A stretch of DNA of 64,000 nt. Origin: Arcobacter sp. EP1 (GTDB lineage: Bacteria > Campylobacterota > Campylobacteria > Campylobacterales > Arcobacteraceae). The notes under the pieces were generated by a model, which saw nothing but the letters and a program-made list of their open reading frames with translations, was not told where the DNA came from and ran no database searches. Shown here piece by piece: positions 7,204 to 16,533 of this stretch (positions are counted from its first letter, which is position 1; each line of letters begins with the position of its first letter). Position numbers and translations under genes: made by a program. The DNA is taken from NCBI GenBank assembly GCA_001655195.1, contig LPNY01000042.1, positions 98,628 through 162,627 on the forward strand. The letters run 5' to 3'.

Positions 7204-8394
7204 CTAGTCTCTGTTTTTGATTTTTTCTAACCAATCATCAAGTGTTTTTTCATAACCAATCTGCGATGACTCATACAATGAAATTGGTTCTGATAAATAT
7301 TCCTGTTTTATATAACCACCAAAATCATGGGGATATTTATAGCCAACATGTTGTGAGTCTATATGTACTGGAATATCAAATATTTTACCATTATTTACTT
7401 CACTTAAAGCTTTATTGATTGCTTTGTAAGCACTATTGGATTTTGGTGAAGAAGCTAGGTAGATAACACATTGTGAGAGTATGATTCTACTTTCTGGATA
7501 TCCTATTTTATTCACAGCTTGCATAGTACTTACTGCTAAGTTTAGAGCGTTGGGATTTGCATTTCCGATATCTTCACTGGCAAAGATTACTAATCGTCTT
7601 ACGATAAAGTCAACACTCTCTCCTCCATGAATCAACCTACTTAAATAATACAAGGCTGCATCAACATCTGAACCCCGTAATGATTTAATCATTGCACTGG
7701 CTAAATCATAATGACTATCCGATGAACTGACCCCATCCCCTATGACATTTTGTCGTAGCTCTTTGAGTCTCTCTACACTTAAATTTAAATCGCTTTTATA
7801 AGAAAACTCGAGTAGGTTTAACATTGCTCTTGCATCACCACTTGATGAGTTAATCAAATACTCAATACAATCTTCATTTAACTCTGTTTCTAGCTCTTTT
7901 TGTGCTAAGTTAAGGATTCCTATTAAGTCATCTCTATTTAGTGCTTTAAACTCAAATAAAAAGCTTCTAGAACGTATTGCTGATGTTAGTGTGAAAAATG
8001 GGTTCTCTGTACTTGCTCCAATGATAATCGCACTGTAGTTTTCCATAATAGGCAGAAGAACTTCTTGTTGATTCTTTGATAAACGGTGTACTTCATCAAT
8101 AAATATCAGAGGCTTTATCAAAGCATTTTTATAACGGTCAAAAACTTTACGTAGATCTTCTACTTTGATTGTTGTGGCATTAAAGTAATAGTAGTCAGTA
8201 TCAATTATTTTGGCAATGATTTTAGCCAGTGTAGTTTTACCACTTCCGGGTTTTCCATAAAAAAAGAGATGAGGAATCTCTTTTTTCTTAATAAGGTTAT
8301 AAAGAACCTTATCTTTTCCTATGATGTGTTTTTGACCAACAAAGTTCTCTAAGGTTGTTGGTCGAAGAAGATTAGAAAGATTGGTCATCTTCAT
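7204..8394 (-). CDS. rarA: replication-associated recombination protein RarA (MgsA) AAA+ ATPase
   Basis: Clamp-loader-like AAA+ ATPase acting at stalled forks, 396 residues. It begins LLRPTTLENFVGQKHIIG, then Walker A FYGKPGSGKTTLAK, Walker B IFIDEVHRLSKNQQ, sensor motif IIIGASTENPFF and the arginine finger SAIRSRSFLFEF. The C-terminal tetramerisation half contains SSPKSNSAYKAI and the conserved YKYPHDFGGYIKQEYL. All match RarA/MgsA rather than RuvB or DnaX. Two adjacent Met codons could start it; either way it overlaps the end of the pseudouridine synthase gene by about 20 bp, indicating translational coupling. Confidence 0.92.
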   Translation of the reverse strand: MKMTNLSNLLRPTTLENFVGQKHIIGKDKVLYNLIKKKEIPHLFFYGKPGSGKTTLAKIIAKIIDTDYYYFNATTIKVEDLRKVFDRYKNALIKPLIFIDEVHRLSKNQQEVLLPIMENYSAIIIGASTENPFFTLTSAIRSRSFLFEFKALNRDDLIGILNLAQKELETELNEDCIEYLINSSSGDARAMLNLLEFSYKSDLNLSVERLKELRQNVIGDGVSSSDSHYDLASAMIKSLRGSDVDAALYYLSRLIHGGESVDFIVRRLVIFASEDIGNANPNALNLAVSTMQAVNKIGYPESRIILSQCVIYLASSPKSNSAYKAINKALSEVNNGKIFDIPVHIDSQHVGYKYPHDFGGYIKQEYLSEPISLYESSQIGYEKTLDDWLEKIKNRD

Positions 8395-9169
8395 TTATAA
8401 AGTATCGTAGGTTTCGATACTCTTCTCGTGAAAGGTAACGACTTTTTCCTGTTGGAAGATTATTAAGTGATATTCCACCAAAATCAACACGTTTTAGGTC
8501 CATTACATCTAAATTAAAGTGTGCAAAGAATCTTCTTAGCTCTCTGTTTTTACCTTCAGCAATTCCTACTTTCAGTTTTGAAAACTTTTCACCATTTGAA
8601 CTAATATTAAATCCACTAAATGGGGCAAATTTCATTGAAGTAATATCAGAGTTTTCATGAGCTCCTGTTGAGGCATCTTCTACATCAATTCCTTTTAGCA
8701 TAGCATCTTGAATTTGTTGAGTAATTGGTCCATTTACTTTGATTTTATAGATTCGCTCTAAATTTGAATGCATCAGCTTATTTACCACATCCACAGAATC
8801 AGAGAGTAATAGTACCCCTTCACTGGCATAGTCAAGTCGACCTACTGGCATAAAGTGTTTATATTTTGCATCTAAAGTATCAAAAATAATCTTTCGACCT
8901 TGAGGATCATTTTTGGTTACTAATTCACCTTTAGGCTTGTTGTAAACAATCACCGTGTACATTTTGTTTTTTTCATATTTGATAAGTTTTTTGTCAACAA
9001 GTACTTTACTTTTGTCAGTAACTTTTGTCGCCATATCTGATACAACTTTGCCATCAACGCTTACACGTCCCTCTTGTATTAATCTATCCGCTTCACGCCG
9101 TGAATATTTACTGTTGTGAGAGATAAACTTATTGAGTCGTGTTGGTTCATCAGTTTTATCATGTTTCAT
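8372..9169 (-). CDS. rluB: RsuA/RluB-family pseudouridine synthase
   Basis: rRNA pseudouridine synthase, 265 residues. An S4 RNA-binding domain lies at the N-terminus (RLNKFISHNSKYSRREADRL, then GRVSVDGKVV). The catalytic domain has VYNKPKGELVTKNDPQGR, the catalytic Asp in GRLDYASEGVLLLS, and EGKNRELRRFFAHF near the end. The layout and the KND.QGR motif favour the RluB/RluE/RsuA group, whose members modify 23S or 16S rRNA. It sits between kdsD and rarA in a tightly packed operon. The exact target uridine cannot be told from sequence, so rluB is the best guess only. Confidence 0.85.
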   Translation of the reverse strand: MKHDKTDEPTRLNKFISHNSKYSRREADRLIQEGRVSVDGKVVSDMATKVTDKSKVLVDKKLIKYEKNKMYTVIVYNKPKGELVTKNDPQGRKIIFDTLDAKYKHFMPVGRLDYASEGVLLLSDSVDVVNKLMHSNLERIYKIKVNGPITQQIQDAMLKGIDVEDASTGAHENSDITSMKFAPFSGFNISSNGEKFSKLKVGIAEGKNRELRRFFAHFNLDVMDLKRVDFGGISLNNLPTGKSRYLSREEYRNLRYFINEDDQSF

Positions 9170-9177
9170 ATTTGTCC

Positions 9178-10143
9178 TTATTTAATACCTGCTTCAATTA
9201 AATCATGAATATGTAAAAGACCAATAAGTCTTTCATCATTATCTACGACTATAAGCATCTGTATTTTATAATCCTCAACCATTTGTAATGCATCGCTTGC
9301 TAGGATGTTTTTATCATTGGTTTTTTTAGGATTTTTTGTTGCAATCTCTTCTACATTGCATTCAACACTAAAATCTTTATTCATTAGTGCTCGACGTAAA
9401 TCACCATCACTTAAAAGTGCAATGACTTTTTTTTCGTCGTCAACAACGACTACATTTCCTAGTCGTCCTTCACTCATAGTCAGGATGGCATCTTTTAATT
9501 TCGTTTCACGTGAAACAACGGGAAGGTTCTCTTTTCGCAATAAATCGTCAACTTTTATAAAGAGTTTTTTCCCTAAACTTCCACCTGGGTGAAAAGAAGC
9601 GAAATCCTCTTTTTGAAAATCTCTTTTTTTCATCAATGCCACTGCAAGTACATCACCCATTGCCATAGTTAATGTTGTTGATGATGTTGGTGCCGTTTCT
9701 AAAGGACATGCTTCTTTTGTAACATTTATATTAAAAAAGATATCTGCATAAGTACCTAAAGTAGAGTTTTTGTCTTTTGCCATAGCAATTAAAGGAATAT
9801 CAAAACGCTTTAAATGAGGTAGAATTTGGATAAGTTCTTCACTTTCACCTGAGTAAGAAATCCCAAGAACAATATCATCTTTTCCAATCATTCCTAAGTC
9901 ACCATGCATGGCTTCAGTTGGATGAAGGAAAAAGGAGCTTGTTCCTGTACTAGCAAGTGTTGCAGCAATTTTACTTGCTACTAAGCCAGACTTACCAACA
10001 CCTGTGATGATAAGTTTGCCTTTTGATGGGATAATAAGCTCTACAGCTTTTTTTAATTCGTTTTCATCAAAATTAGCAGAAGCGAGCTCTAGCTCTTTTG
10101 CTTCTGTTAATAAAACCTCTTTGGCTAGTGCCTTATAATCCAT
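9178..10143 (-). CDS. kdsD: D-arabinose 5-phosphate isomerase (KdsD/KpsF/GutQ family)
   Basis: Converts ribulose 5-phosphate to arabinose 5-phosphate, the first step of Kdo synthesis for lipopolysaccharide. The 321-residue product has the family's three-part layout: a SIS sugar isomerase domain with TGVGKSGLVASKIAATLASTG and HPTEAMHGDLGM, then FHPGGSLGKKL, then two CBS domains (about 205-321) with SDGDLRRALMNKDF and a terminal LLHIHDLIEAG. Spacing is 8-9 bp to each neighbour (RNase J upstream, rluB downstream). A ParB-type palindrome is embedded in codons for VVSRETK in the linker before the CBS domains. Confidence 0.92.
   Translation of the reverse strand: MDYKALAKEVLLTEAKELELASANFDENELKKAVELIIPSKGKLIITGVGKSGLVASKIAATLASTGTSSFFLHPTEAMHGDLGMIGKDDIVLGISYSGESEELIQILPHLKRFDIPLIAMAKDKNSTLGTYADIFFNINVTKEACPLETAPTSSTTLTMAMGDVLAVALMKKRDFQKEDFASFHPGGSLGKKLFIKVDDLLRKENLPVVSRETKLKDAILTMSEGRLGNVVVVDDEKKVIALLSDGDLRRALMNKDFSVECNVEEIATKNPKKTNDKNILASDALQMVEDYKIQMLIVVDNDERLIGLLHIHDLIEAGIK
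9502..9517. promoter_or_regulatory. parS-like ParB binding site 1 (inside kdsD)
   Basis: CGTTTCACGTGAAACA matches the chromosomal parS consensus TGTTTCACGTGAAACA at 15 of 16 positions, including the whole 14-bp palindrome GTTTCACGTGAAAC. It lies within coding sequence, as chromosomal parS sites often do. A second copy lies 5.8 kb away. Confidence 0.75.
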
Positions 10144-10152
10144 AATTTATCC

Positions 10153-12171
10153 TTATTGAACAAATAGTGTTGGTACAATCATTGGGTATTTTTTATATTT
10201 TCTAATACAGTGTTTTCTTACTACTTTTCGAATTTCATCTTCAAAGACTTTATTGTTCTTAAAAATACCTGGTCGCGCATTTTGTAAGAATGTACTTAAT
10301 AAGTCTTCAATCTCTTTTGAGAAGAATCTGTCTTGTTTATCTGGAACTAAACCAAATGAAGTTACACGTGCTCGTGTTGCTAATGTTCTATCATTTTCAT
10401 TAACTTGTGCAACAATCATAACAACACCTTCGTTTGCCATATTTTGTCGATCCATTACAATATCATCAGCAATTTTGTTGTTAAGTTGGTTATCAATATA
10501 AACTTTACCTGTTTTAACAGATTTTACTTTTTTAAGATATTTTGGAGTTACTTCAATTTGCTCACCATCAGTCATGATATAAGTATTTCTTTCTAAAACA
10601 CCACAATCAATACCTGTTTTAGCATGTCTAACTGCATGGTTATATTCACCATGAATTGGCATAAAGAATTTTGGTTTAACTAATCGTAACATTAGTTTTT
10701 GTTCTTCTTGAGCAGCGTGTCCAGAAACATGAATTTCACTAAAGTCTTGGTAGGCAACTTTTGCACCAGCTTTTAATAAGTGGTTAATAATCTTAGAAAC
10801 ACTTCCTTCATTTCCAGGAATAGCTCGCGCTGATAAAATGATTTGATCACCTGGCTTAATTTTAATGTGTCTATGCTCATGAATTGACATTCTGTAAAGT
10901 GCAGACATTGCTTCACCTTGACTTCCTGTTGTGATGATTAATACCTCTTTGTCTTGGTATTTATTTACTTCATGGGCATCAATGAATTGGTCTTTTGGAA
11001 ATTTTATGTATCCTAAGCTCATAGCTAAGTCTAAGTTTTTCTCCATAGATCTTCCAATCACACACACTTTTCTTCCATATTTAATACCGTGTTCAATTGC
11101 TTGTGAAACTCTGTGAATGTTAGACGAGAATGTTGACATAATAACTCGACCTTGTGCTTTTGAGAAAAGATTATCAAAAGTAGGTGCAACAGTTTTCTCT
11201 GATTTTGTGAATCCTGGTGCATGTGAGTTTGTTGAGTCAGACATAAGAAGTAAAACACCCTCTTCTCCATAATGAGCAAATCGGTGTAAATCTGTTGGGA
11301 AACCATCAATTGGTGTATGGTCAATTTTAAAGTCACCTGTATGGATAATTGTTCCAGCTTCTGTTTTGATTGCTAATGAAGATGAATCAATAATTGAGTG
11401 TGTAATATGAATCCACTCAATTTCAAATTCTCCAATTTTAATAGGAACTCTTTTTTCAACTGCTCTAAAGAAACTTCGGTGTTGTTTGATTTTGTGTTCA
11501 TCAAATTTTGAACCAATCATCTCTAATGGTAGCGATGTTCCGTATACTGGAAATTGCATCTCTTTAAATAGGTATGGCATTGCACCAATATGATCTTCGT
11601 GACCATGAGTGATTACGATACCAGCAATTTTATTTTTGATTTCTCGAATGTAGGTTAAATCAGGAATTAAAATATCAACTCCGTGCATGTTTTCGTCAGG
11701 AAAACTCATACCCACATCTACAATGATTGCAGAAGTATCAGTTTCAATAACCATCATATTTCCACCAATTTCACCTAAACCACCAAGTGGTGTAATTCTT
11801 ACTTTTGCACTACTTCCAAGGTTAAGTTTGTAGTGAGGATTGAGTCTATCTTTATGAGATTTCTCATTGATGATATGTGCTTTTTTTAAATCACTTACCC
11901 ATCCATGTCCACTTGAAAATGGTAGTTTTTGTTTTGGTTTTCTTGGACGTTTTTGTTTTTGAGAAGCTTTTTCAGAATTATTCTCTGCTGGTTTACCGTC
12001 GGTATCTGGTTTATTAGCAGGTTTTTTATTTTGAGGCCGTCTACGTTGCTGTTTTTTAGGTTGAGTTTTTGTCTCTTCTGAAGTTGTTTCAGTTGGCTGT
12101 TTTTTCTCTGTAGCTACTTCAGTTGCTTGTTTTACTTCTGAAGTTGATTCAGTTTTCTTCGTTTCTTCCAT
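10153..12171 (-). CDS. rnj: ribonuclease J with long basic N-terminal extension
   Basis: Metallo-beta-lactamase/beta-CASP ribonuclease with endo- and 5' exonuclease activity, central to mRNA decay in this phylum. The 672-residue protein opens with about 115 residues of disordered Thr/Glu/Lys- and Pro/Arg-rich sequence (KKQQRRRPQNKKPANKP), as seen in Helicobacter RNase J. The catalytic domain starts at VRITPLGGLGEIGGNMM. Zinc ligands are in THGHEDHIGAMPYL, HTGDFKID and the later HVSGHAAQEE. The MPIHGEYNH block is also typical. It overlaps ksgA by 23 bp at its 5' end, a coupled arrangement. Confidence 0.92.
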   Translation of the reverse strand: MEETKKTESTSEVKQATEVATEKKQPTETTSEETKTQPKKQQRRRPQNKKPANKPDTDGKPAENNSEKASQKQKRPRKPKQKLPFSSGHGWVSDLKKAHIINEKSHKDRLNPHYKLNLGSSAKVRITPLGGLGEIGGNMMVIETDTSAIIVDVGMSFPDENMHGVDILIPDLTYIREIKNKIAGIVITHGHEDHIGAMPYLFKEMQFPVYGTSLPLEMIGSKFDEHKIKQHRSFFRAVEKRVPIKIGEFEIEWIHITHSIIDSSSLAIKTEAGTIIHTGDFKIDHTPIDGFPTDLHRFAHYGEEGVLLLMSDSTNSHAPGFTKSEKTVAPTFDNLFSKAQGRVIMSTFSSNIHRVSQAIEHGIKYGRKVCVIGRSMEKNLDLAMSLGYIKFPKDQFIDAHEVNKYQDKEVLIITTGSQGEAMSALYRMSIHEHRHIKIKPGDQIILSARAIPGNEGSVSKIINHLLKAGAKVAYQDFSEIHVSGHAAQEEQKLMLRLVKPKFFMPIHGEYNHAVRHAKTGIDCGVLERNTYIMTDGEQIEVTPKYLKKVKSVKTGKVYIDNQLNNKIADDIVMDRQNMANEGVVMIVAQVNENDRTLATRARVTSFGLVPDKQDRFFSKEIEDLLSTFLQNARPGIFKNNKVFEDEIRKVVRKHCIRKYKKYPMIVPTLFVQ

Positions 12172-12955
12172 ATATTAATGCCCTTTTGTATAATTGGCTA
12201 TACAAAGATGCACTAACTTCATGAGGTCTTACATTTTCCGCAATATCAAACTCTTCAAAGAGCGTTTTTAACACCTCTTTTGGAAGTTTTGATGAAAGGT
12301 TTTTATTTAGTTTTTTTCGCGGCTGCATGAATGCTGCTTTCAAAAAATCTTTAAATCCCTTATCAATAGTTTTACCAAGGTCTTTTTTAATAAAAAGAAT
12401 AGACGACATAACTTTAGGAGGAGGATCAAAAGATTCTGGTGGAACATCAAATAGTATCCGTGAATCTTTTGATAAAAGTTCCGCAATCACTGCCAGTGAT
12501 GAGTACTCTTTCTCTTTTGGTTTTGCTGAGAATTTTTTTGCTACTTCTTTTTGAATCATAACAATAATATGCTCGCAATTGTCGTCTTCTAACGCTCGTA
12601 AAATGATATTGGTTGCAATATAGTATGGTAAGTTTGCGATTAAATCGTAGTTACCATCATATAAACTCTTTTGCTTGTCCCAAGCTTCTAAAACATCAGT
12701 GTGGATCAGTTCTAGCTGTTTAGAGTCTAATTCATTTGCAAATTTTGACTGTAAGATACTAATTAAATCTGTATCTACCTCATAAGCTCGTACATTTTTG
12801 TACTTGACTAATTGTTTTGTCAAATCACCTAAGCCAGGCCCAATCTCAACCACAGTTCTATCTGCTTTGGGCATCGATTCGATGATCTTTAATAAAACAC
12901 TTTCATCTTTCAGAAAGTTTTGTCCGTATTTCTTTTTTGCTTTTACATTTTCCAT
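12149..12955 (-). CDS. rsmA: 16S rRNA (A1518/A1519) dimethyltransferase RsmA/KsgA
   Basis: Dimethylates the two adjacent adenines in the 3'-terminal hairpin of 16S rRNA; loss gives kasugamycin resistance. The product has 268 residues. Signature motifs are KKYGQNFLKDESVL, the SAM-binding VEIGPGLGDLTKQL, the catalytic NLPYYIATNIILRAL and PPESFDPPPKVMSSI, then FMQPRKKLNKNL. It is the first gene of the minus-strand operon running to phoH. It diverges from hisF across about 105 bp of AT-rich sequence, where promoters for both must lie. Confidence 0.94.
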   Translation of the reverse strand: MENVKAKKKYGQNFLKDESVLLKIIESMPKADRTVVEIGPGLGDLTKQLVKYKNVRAYEVDTDLISILQSKFANELDSKQLELIHTDVLEAWDKQKSLYDGNYDLIANLPYYIATNIILRALEDDNCEHIIVMIQKEVAKKFSAKPKEKEYSSLAVIAELLSKDSRILFDVPPESFDPPPKVMSSILFIKKDLGKTIDKGFKDFLKAAFMQPRKKLNKNLSSKLPKEVLKTLFEEFDIAENVRPHEVSASLYSQLYKRALIYGRNEEN

Positions 12956-13061
12956 AAAGCCAAGAGTATATCTGCTTTTAACTTACATTTAGATAACATA
13001 TTTCTCATATTACATGATATAAGCATTATTTTGTTTAATTTATATTAGTTAAGGACATAAT

Positions 13062-13823
13062 TTGAGTAATTTTGCCAAAAGAATCATCCCCTGTTTAGAT
13101 GTAAAGGATGGACGAGTTGTAAAAGGTGTAAATTTTGTAGGACTTCGTGATGCAGGAAACCCTGTAGAAGTTGCAAAACGATATAACAGTGAAGGTGCTG
13201 ATGAAATCACTTTTTTAGATATTACTGCAAGTCATGAAAACCGAGATACTATAGTTGATATTGTTAAAGATGTCGCACGTGAAGTATTTATCCCTTTAAC
13301 TGTTGGTGGTGGAATTCGAAATCTAAATGATATTTATAAACTACTCAATGTAGGTTGTGATAAAGTTTCTATTAATTCATCTGCTGTTGTAAATCCAAGT
13401 TTTATTGATGAAGGAGCTAAACGTTTTGGTAGTCAATGTATTGTGGTTGCAATTGATGTGAAAAGAGTTGAAGATGGATCGTATCACGTATTTGTTAAAG
13501 GTGGACGAGAAGATACTGGACTTGATGCAGTGCAATGGGCAAAAGAGGTTTATGATCGAGGTGCTGGAGAGATTCTTTTAACCTCTATGGATACCGATGG
13601 AGCAAAAACTGGTTTTGAACTAAATATTACTGAACAAATTTCATCAATTCTTGATATCCCTGTGATTGCATCAGGAGGGGCTGGAACAATGAAACATATG
13701 AAAGAAGCTTTTGAACATGGAGCAAGTGCTGCATTAGCGGCTTCAATTTTTCACTTCAAAGAGATTGATATCATGGATTTAAAACACTATCTAAGAGAGA
13801 ATAATATTCCTGTAAGGATTTAA
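13062..13823 (+). CDS. hisF: imidazole glycerol phosphate synthase cyclase subunit HisF
   Basis: TIM-barrel cyclase of histidine synthesis, which uses ammonia from HisH to make imidazole glycerol phosphate and AICAR. It has 253 residues and starts at TTG with AAGGA seven bases upstream; no ATG fits. Signatures are [19 protein letters not shown] with the catalytic Asp, [12 protein letters not shown], the phosphate-binding TVGGGIRN and SGGAGTMKH, and VVAIDVKR with the second Asp. hisH and the other his genes are not in the window. The SIMPL-domain gene starts one base after its stop. Confidence 0.95.
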   Translation: MSNFAKRIIPCLDVKDGRVVKGVNFVGLRDAGNPVEVAKRYNSEGADEITFLDITASHENRDTIVDIVKDVAREVFIPLTVGGGIRNLNDIYKLLNVGCDKVSINSSAVVNPSFIDEGAKRFGSQCIVVAIDVKRVEDGSYHVFVKGGREDTGLDAVQWAKEVYDRGAGEILLTSMDTDGAKTGFELNITEQISSILDIPVIASGGAGTMKHMKEAFEHGASAALAASIFHFKEIDIMDLKHYLRENNIPVRI

Positions 13824-13824
13824 A

Positions 13825-14523
13825 ATGAAAACAACTAATCCTCTATCAAAAAAAATAGCGTTGCTTGTTTTACCAGCAACGCTTTTTTCGTTTGAGGTAA
13901 ATTTCACAAAAGAGTTTACAAAAGAGTTAATGCCTGATACGTTAGGTACAAACTTGACTGTCCGTATTGAATCAAAAAATGAGAAAATGATTTCTAACCG
14001 ATTAACTAATTTTAATGATGTTATTAAAGTAGATAATACAGTAGAAAGAAAACTAGGAAAATACACAGTACGACCAAGTTATAAGTATTCATCAAACAAT
14101 ACACCAAAAATTATTGGTTATATTGGTGAGTTACAATATAAAGTAAATGCAAGCGATGCTAAAAGTGTTAATAACTTTATTAATAAAGTAAATGAACTCA
14201 AAGAGAGTCGTGATACTTCTATTATAGTTGATGGTTTATCTTGGAAAGTTAAAGATACAACTTACAATGTTGCTCTAGACATTTTACGTTTGGAAGCAAT
14301 CTCTTGGGGTCAAGATTATGCAAAAAATATCTCAGAAGATCTTCAAAAAAACTGTCAAGTAAAACGAGTGAATATTAATGGATTAAATCGACCAAACTAT
14401 TCACGAATGATGAATGCAGAAATTGCAATGGATTCAAAATCTTTACGAAAAGGTATTCCTGTTCCTGAAGCTAACCATCAAAAGATTTCTATTCAACCTA
14501 ATTATACATTGGAGTGTAAATGA
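13825..14523 (+). CDS. SIMPL-domain (DUF541-like) periplasmic protein
   Basis: Exported protein of 232 residues. The N-terminus has positive charge then a hydrophobic run (KKIALLVLPATLFS) that serves as a signal peptide. The rest alternates beta strands and helices, including a KVNASDAKSVNNFINKVNELK segment and DILRLEAISWGQDYAKNIS, resembling the SIMPL/DUF541 pattern of a strand followed by an 'ALxxARxxA'-type helix. The role of this family is poorly known; outer-membrane association and stress phenotypes have been reported. It overlaps the following nucleosidase-like gene by 4 bp (ATGA) and follows hisF with no gap. Confidence 0.6.
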   Translation: MKTTNPLSKKIALLVLPATLFSFEVNFTKEFTKELMPDTLGTNLTVRIESKNEKMISNRLTNFNDVIKVDNTVERKLGKYTVRPSYKYSSNNTPKIIGYIGELQYKVNASDAKSVNNFINKVNELKESRDTSIIVDGLSWKVKDTTYNVALDILRLEAISWGQDYAKNISEDLQKNCQVKRVNINGLNRPNYSRMMNAEIAMDSKSLRKGIPVPEANHQKISIQPNYTLECK

Positions 14524-15056
14524 TTGTTTGTGCCGGAGAAATTGAGAGCTTTAAATTTGCTCAACCTATAGGAATTGGATTAGTCAATTCTAGTATTAAT
14601 TTAACACGTCAATGTCTTTTTAATAAGCCTGATTTTTTACTTTTTGTTGGAACAGCGGGAAGTTATGGAAATCATGAAATTCTTGATATCGTAGAATCAA
14701 AACGCGCTGCAAATTTAGAGTTGTCGTTTTTAAAAAATGACTCATACACGCCCATTGACAATGTTTTGGAATCTGAAAACAAGTTTGTGAAAAACGACAC
14801 AATTGTTAATAGCTCTAATTATATCACCACAAATTTTGAGTTGGGACAGCAATATAATCAGTACGGAATTGGTATTGAGAATATGGAATTCTTTTCAGTG
14901 TTAAGTGTTGCGAAAGAGTTTGAGATTCCAGTTGCTGGAATTTTTTGTGTGACCAATTTTACTAATGAAAATGCTCATGAGGATTTTAAGTTAAATCATA
15001 AAGAAGCGATGGAGAAGTTGACTCACTATTTGGTCGAGAAGCAGATTATTAAGTAG
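14520..15056 (+). CDS. nucleoside phosphorylase/nucleosidase superfamily protein (short)
   Basis: Small member (178 residues) of the PNP/MTAN-type nucleoside phosphorylase superfamily. Recognisable features are LFVGTAGSYGN near the middle, matching the family's 'GxAG' phosphate/ribose loop, and IGIENMEFFSVLSVAKEFEIPVAGIFCVTN, matching the C-terminal block in which a Met-Glu pair contacts ribose. True MTA/SAH nucleosidases are about 230 residues, so this is shortened at the N-terminus. Substrate is unknown: 5'-methylthioadenosine, futalosine or a purine nucleoside are all conceivable. It is coupled to the SIMPL gene by a 4-bp overlap. Confidence 0.6.
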   Translation: MIVCAGEIESFKFAQPIGIGLVNSSINLTRQCLFNKPDFLLFVGTAGSYGNHEILDIVESKRAANLELSFLKNDSYTPIDNVLESENKFVKNDTIVNSSNYITTNFELGQQYNQYGIGIENMEFFSVLSVAKEFEIPVAGIFCVTNFTNENAHEDFKLNHKEAMEKLTHYLVEKQIIK

Positions 15057-15465
15057 AGGTGTTTGTTTAATATCTTTTCTTAAATTGATGAGTTTATTTG
15101 AGAATATATTTTAATTTATTCTCTAGTATGGTTTTATAATTCTGTCAAATATTTATATTTGATTTTGGATTATTGTAGTAGAAATGGTTTAAAGGTTTCG
15201 TATTTATTTTTATGGGACTTTGAACTGAACGCCCTACGCAAATGCAAATAAATTTGCATATATTGCTTCGGGTTCAACCTTTAAAAAAGCAAATAAATTT
15301 GCTTTTTCTTAACAAGGTTTCACGTGAAACATTGTTTCATATAAAGTGAGTTTTTTCAAAAAAAACTCTTTTTTGAGCCATTATGGATAAAGTATGGCTC
15401 TCTATTTCAACCTTTTTATTAAGGCAAAAATCTTGATTTAATAAAGAAGTTTATAAAGGATACAA
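15057..15465. other. intergenic region with tandem hairpins and a parS-like site
   Basis: No convincing gene in this ~410-bp gap. Two short perfect hairpins share the core GCAAAT-AA-ATTTGC: one extended by AT/AT, the other to an 11-bp stem ending in a T-run (around 15287-15309) that could terminate the upstream operon. A wider pair, TTGAAC and GGTTCAA, brackets the first. The parS-like palindrome follows. The end of the gap (AAAGGA, 15456) is the rlmN ribosome site. Confidence 0.5.
15316..15331. promoter_or_regulatory. parS-like ParB binding site 2 (intergenic)
   Basis: GGTTTCACGTGAAACA matches the chromosomal parS consensus TGTTTCACGTGAAACA at 15 of 16 positions and contains the same 14-bp palindrome as the site in kdsD. 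It lies between the nucleosidase-like gene and rlmN. Confidence 0.75.
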
Positions 15466-16533
15466 TTGCAATCAATATACGATTATACGCTGGATGAGTT
15501 GAAAGAAAAACTCAAACCAGCCTTTAGAGCAAAACAAGTTTATAATTGGCTTTATAAAAAATATGTTACTTCATATGAAGAGATGAAAAATATTCCAAAG
15601 GATTTAAAGGCAAATCTTGAAGAAAATTATGCCATCGATATTTTAAATATTGTCAAAAAAGAACAGAGTAGTGATGGAAGTATTAAATACCTTTTTTCAC
15701 TTCATGATGGGCATACGGTTGAAGCTGTTTTACTCTTGATGAAAAAAAAGAAAATAGCTGATGATGGAAAGATTGAACGAAGTGAAAAATATACTGTTTG
15801 TATTTCAACCCAAGTGGGTTGTAAAGTGGGATGTACATTTTGTTTGACAGCCAAAGGTGGATTTGTTAGAAATCTAACTGTTGGTGAAATTGTTAATCAA
15901 ATTGTCCAAATCAAAAGAGACAATGAAATCGATGAAAACAAATCACTCAATATTGTTTATATGGGTATGGGTGAACCACTGGATAATTTTGATAACTTTG
16001 TGCACTCGGTTAAAGTCTTTTCTCAAGAAGAGGGGCTTTCAATTAATAGAAGACGGCAGACGGTTTCCACCTCTGGAATCTCATCTAAAATTGAAAAACT
16101 AGGACAACAAGATTTAGGGATTCAACTAGCTATTTCATTGCATGCAGTTGATGATGATTTACGAAGTGAATTAATTCCTATGAATAAAGCTTATAATATT
16201 CAATCTATTATAGATGCAGTGAGAAGTTTTCCTGTTGATGCTAGAAAGAAAGTGATGTTTGAATATCTGGTTATCAAAGACAAAAATGATGATCTTACTT
16301 CAGCTGATAAACTACTCAAAATGCTCAATGGAATCAAAGCTAAAGTTAACTTGATTTACTTTAACCCATATCCAGGAACAACTTATCAAAGACCGGAAAG
16401 CAAAAGTATGATAAAATTCCAAAACTATTTAACAAGCAAAGGTTTACTTTGTACTATCAGAGAATCTAAAGGTCTAGATATCTCAGCAGCCTGTGGACAA
16501 TTAAAAGAAAAGGAAAACAATGGAAGCTCTTGA
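15466..16533 (+). CDS. rlmN: dual-specificity rRNA/tRNA adenine-C2 methyltransferase RlmN
   Basis: Radical SAM enzyme that methylates C2 of A2503 in 23S rRNA and A37 in some tRNAs. It has 355 residues. The start is TTG, seven bases after AAAGGA. The radical SAM cluster is CKVGCTFC within STQVGCKVGCTFCLTAKGG; further family blocks are VYMGMGEPLDN, RRQTVSTSGI, LAISLHAVDD and EYLVIKD. The second catalytic Cys is in the C-terminal ISAACGQLKEK. The last codons overlap a small membrane-peptide ORF. Confidence 0.95.
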   Translation: MQSIYDYTLDELKEKLKPAFRAKQVYNWLYKKYVTSYEEMKNIPKDLKANLEENYAIDILNIVKKEQSSDGSIKYLFSLHDGHTVEAVLLLMKKKKIADDGKIERSEKYTVCISTQVGCKVGCTFCLTAKGGFVRNLTVGEIVNQIVQIKRDNEIDENKSLNIVYMGMGEPLDNFDNFVHSVKVFSQEEGLSINRRRQTVSTSGISSKIEKLGQQDLGIQLAISLHAVDDDLRSELIPMNKAYNIQSIIDAVRSFPVDARKKVMFEYLVIKDKNDDLTSADKLLKMLNGIKAKVNLIYFNPYPGTTYQRPESKSMIKFQNYLTSKGLLCTIRESKGLDISAACGQLKEKENNGSS

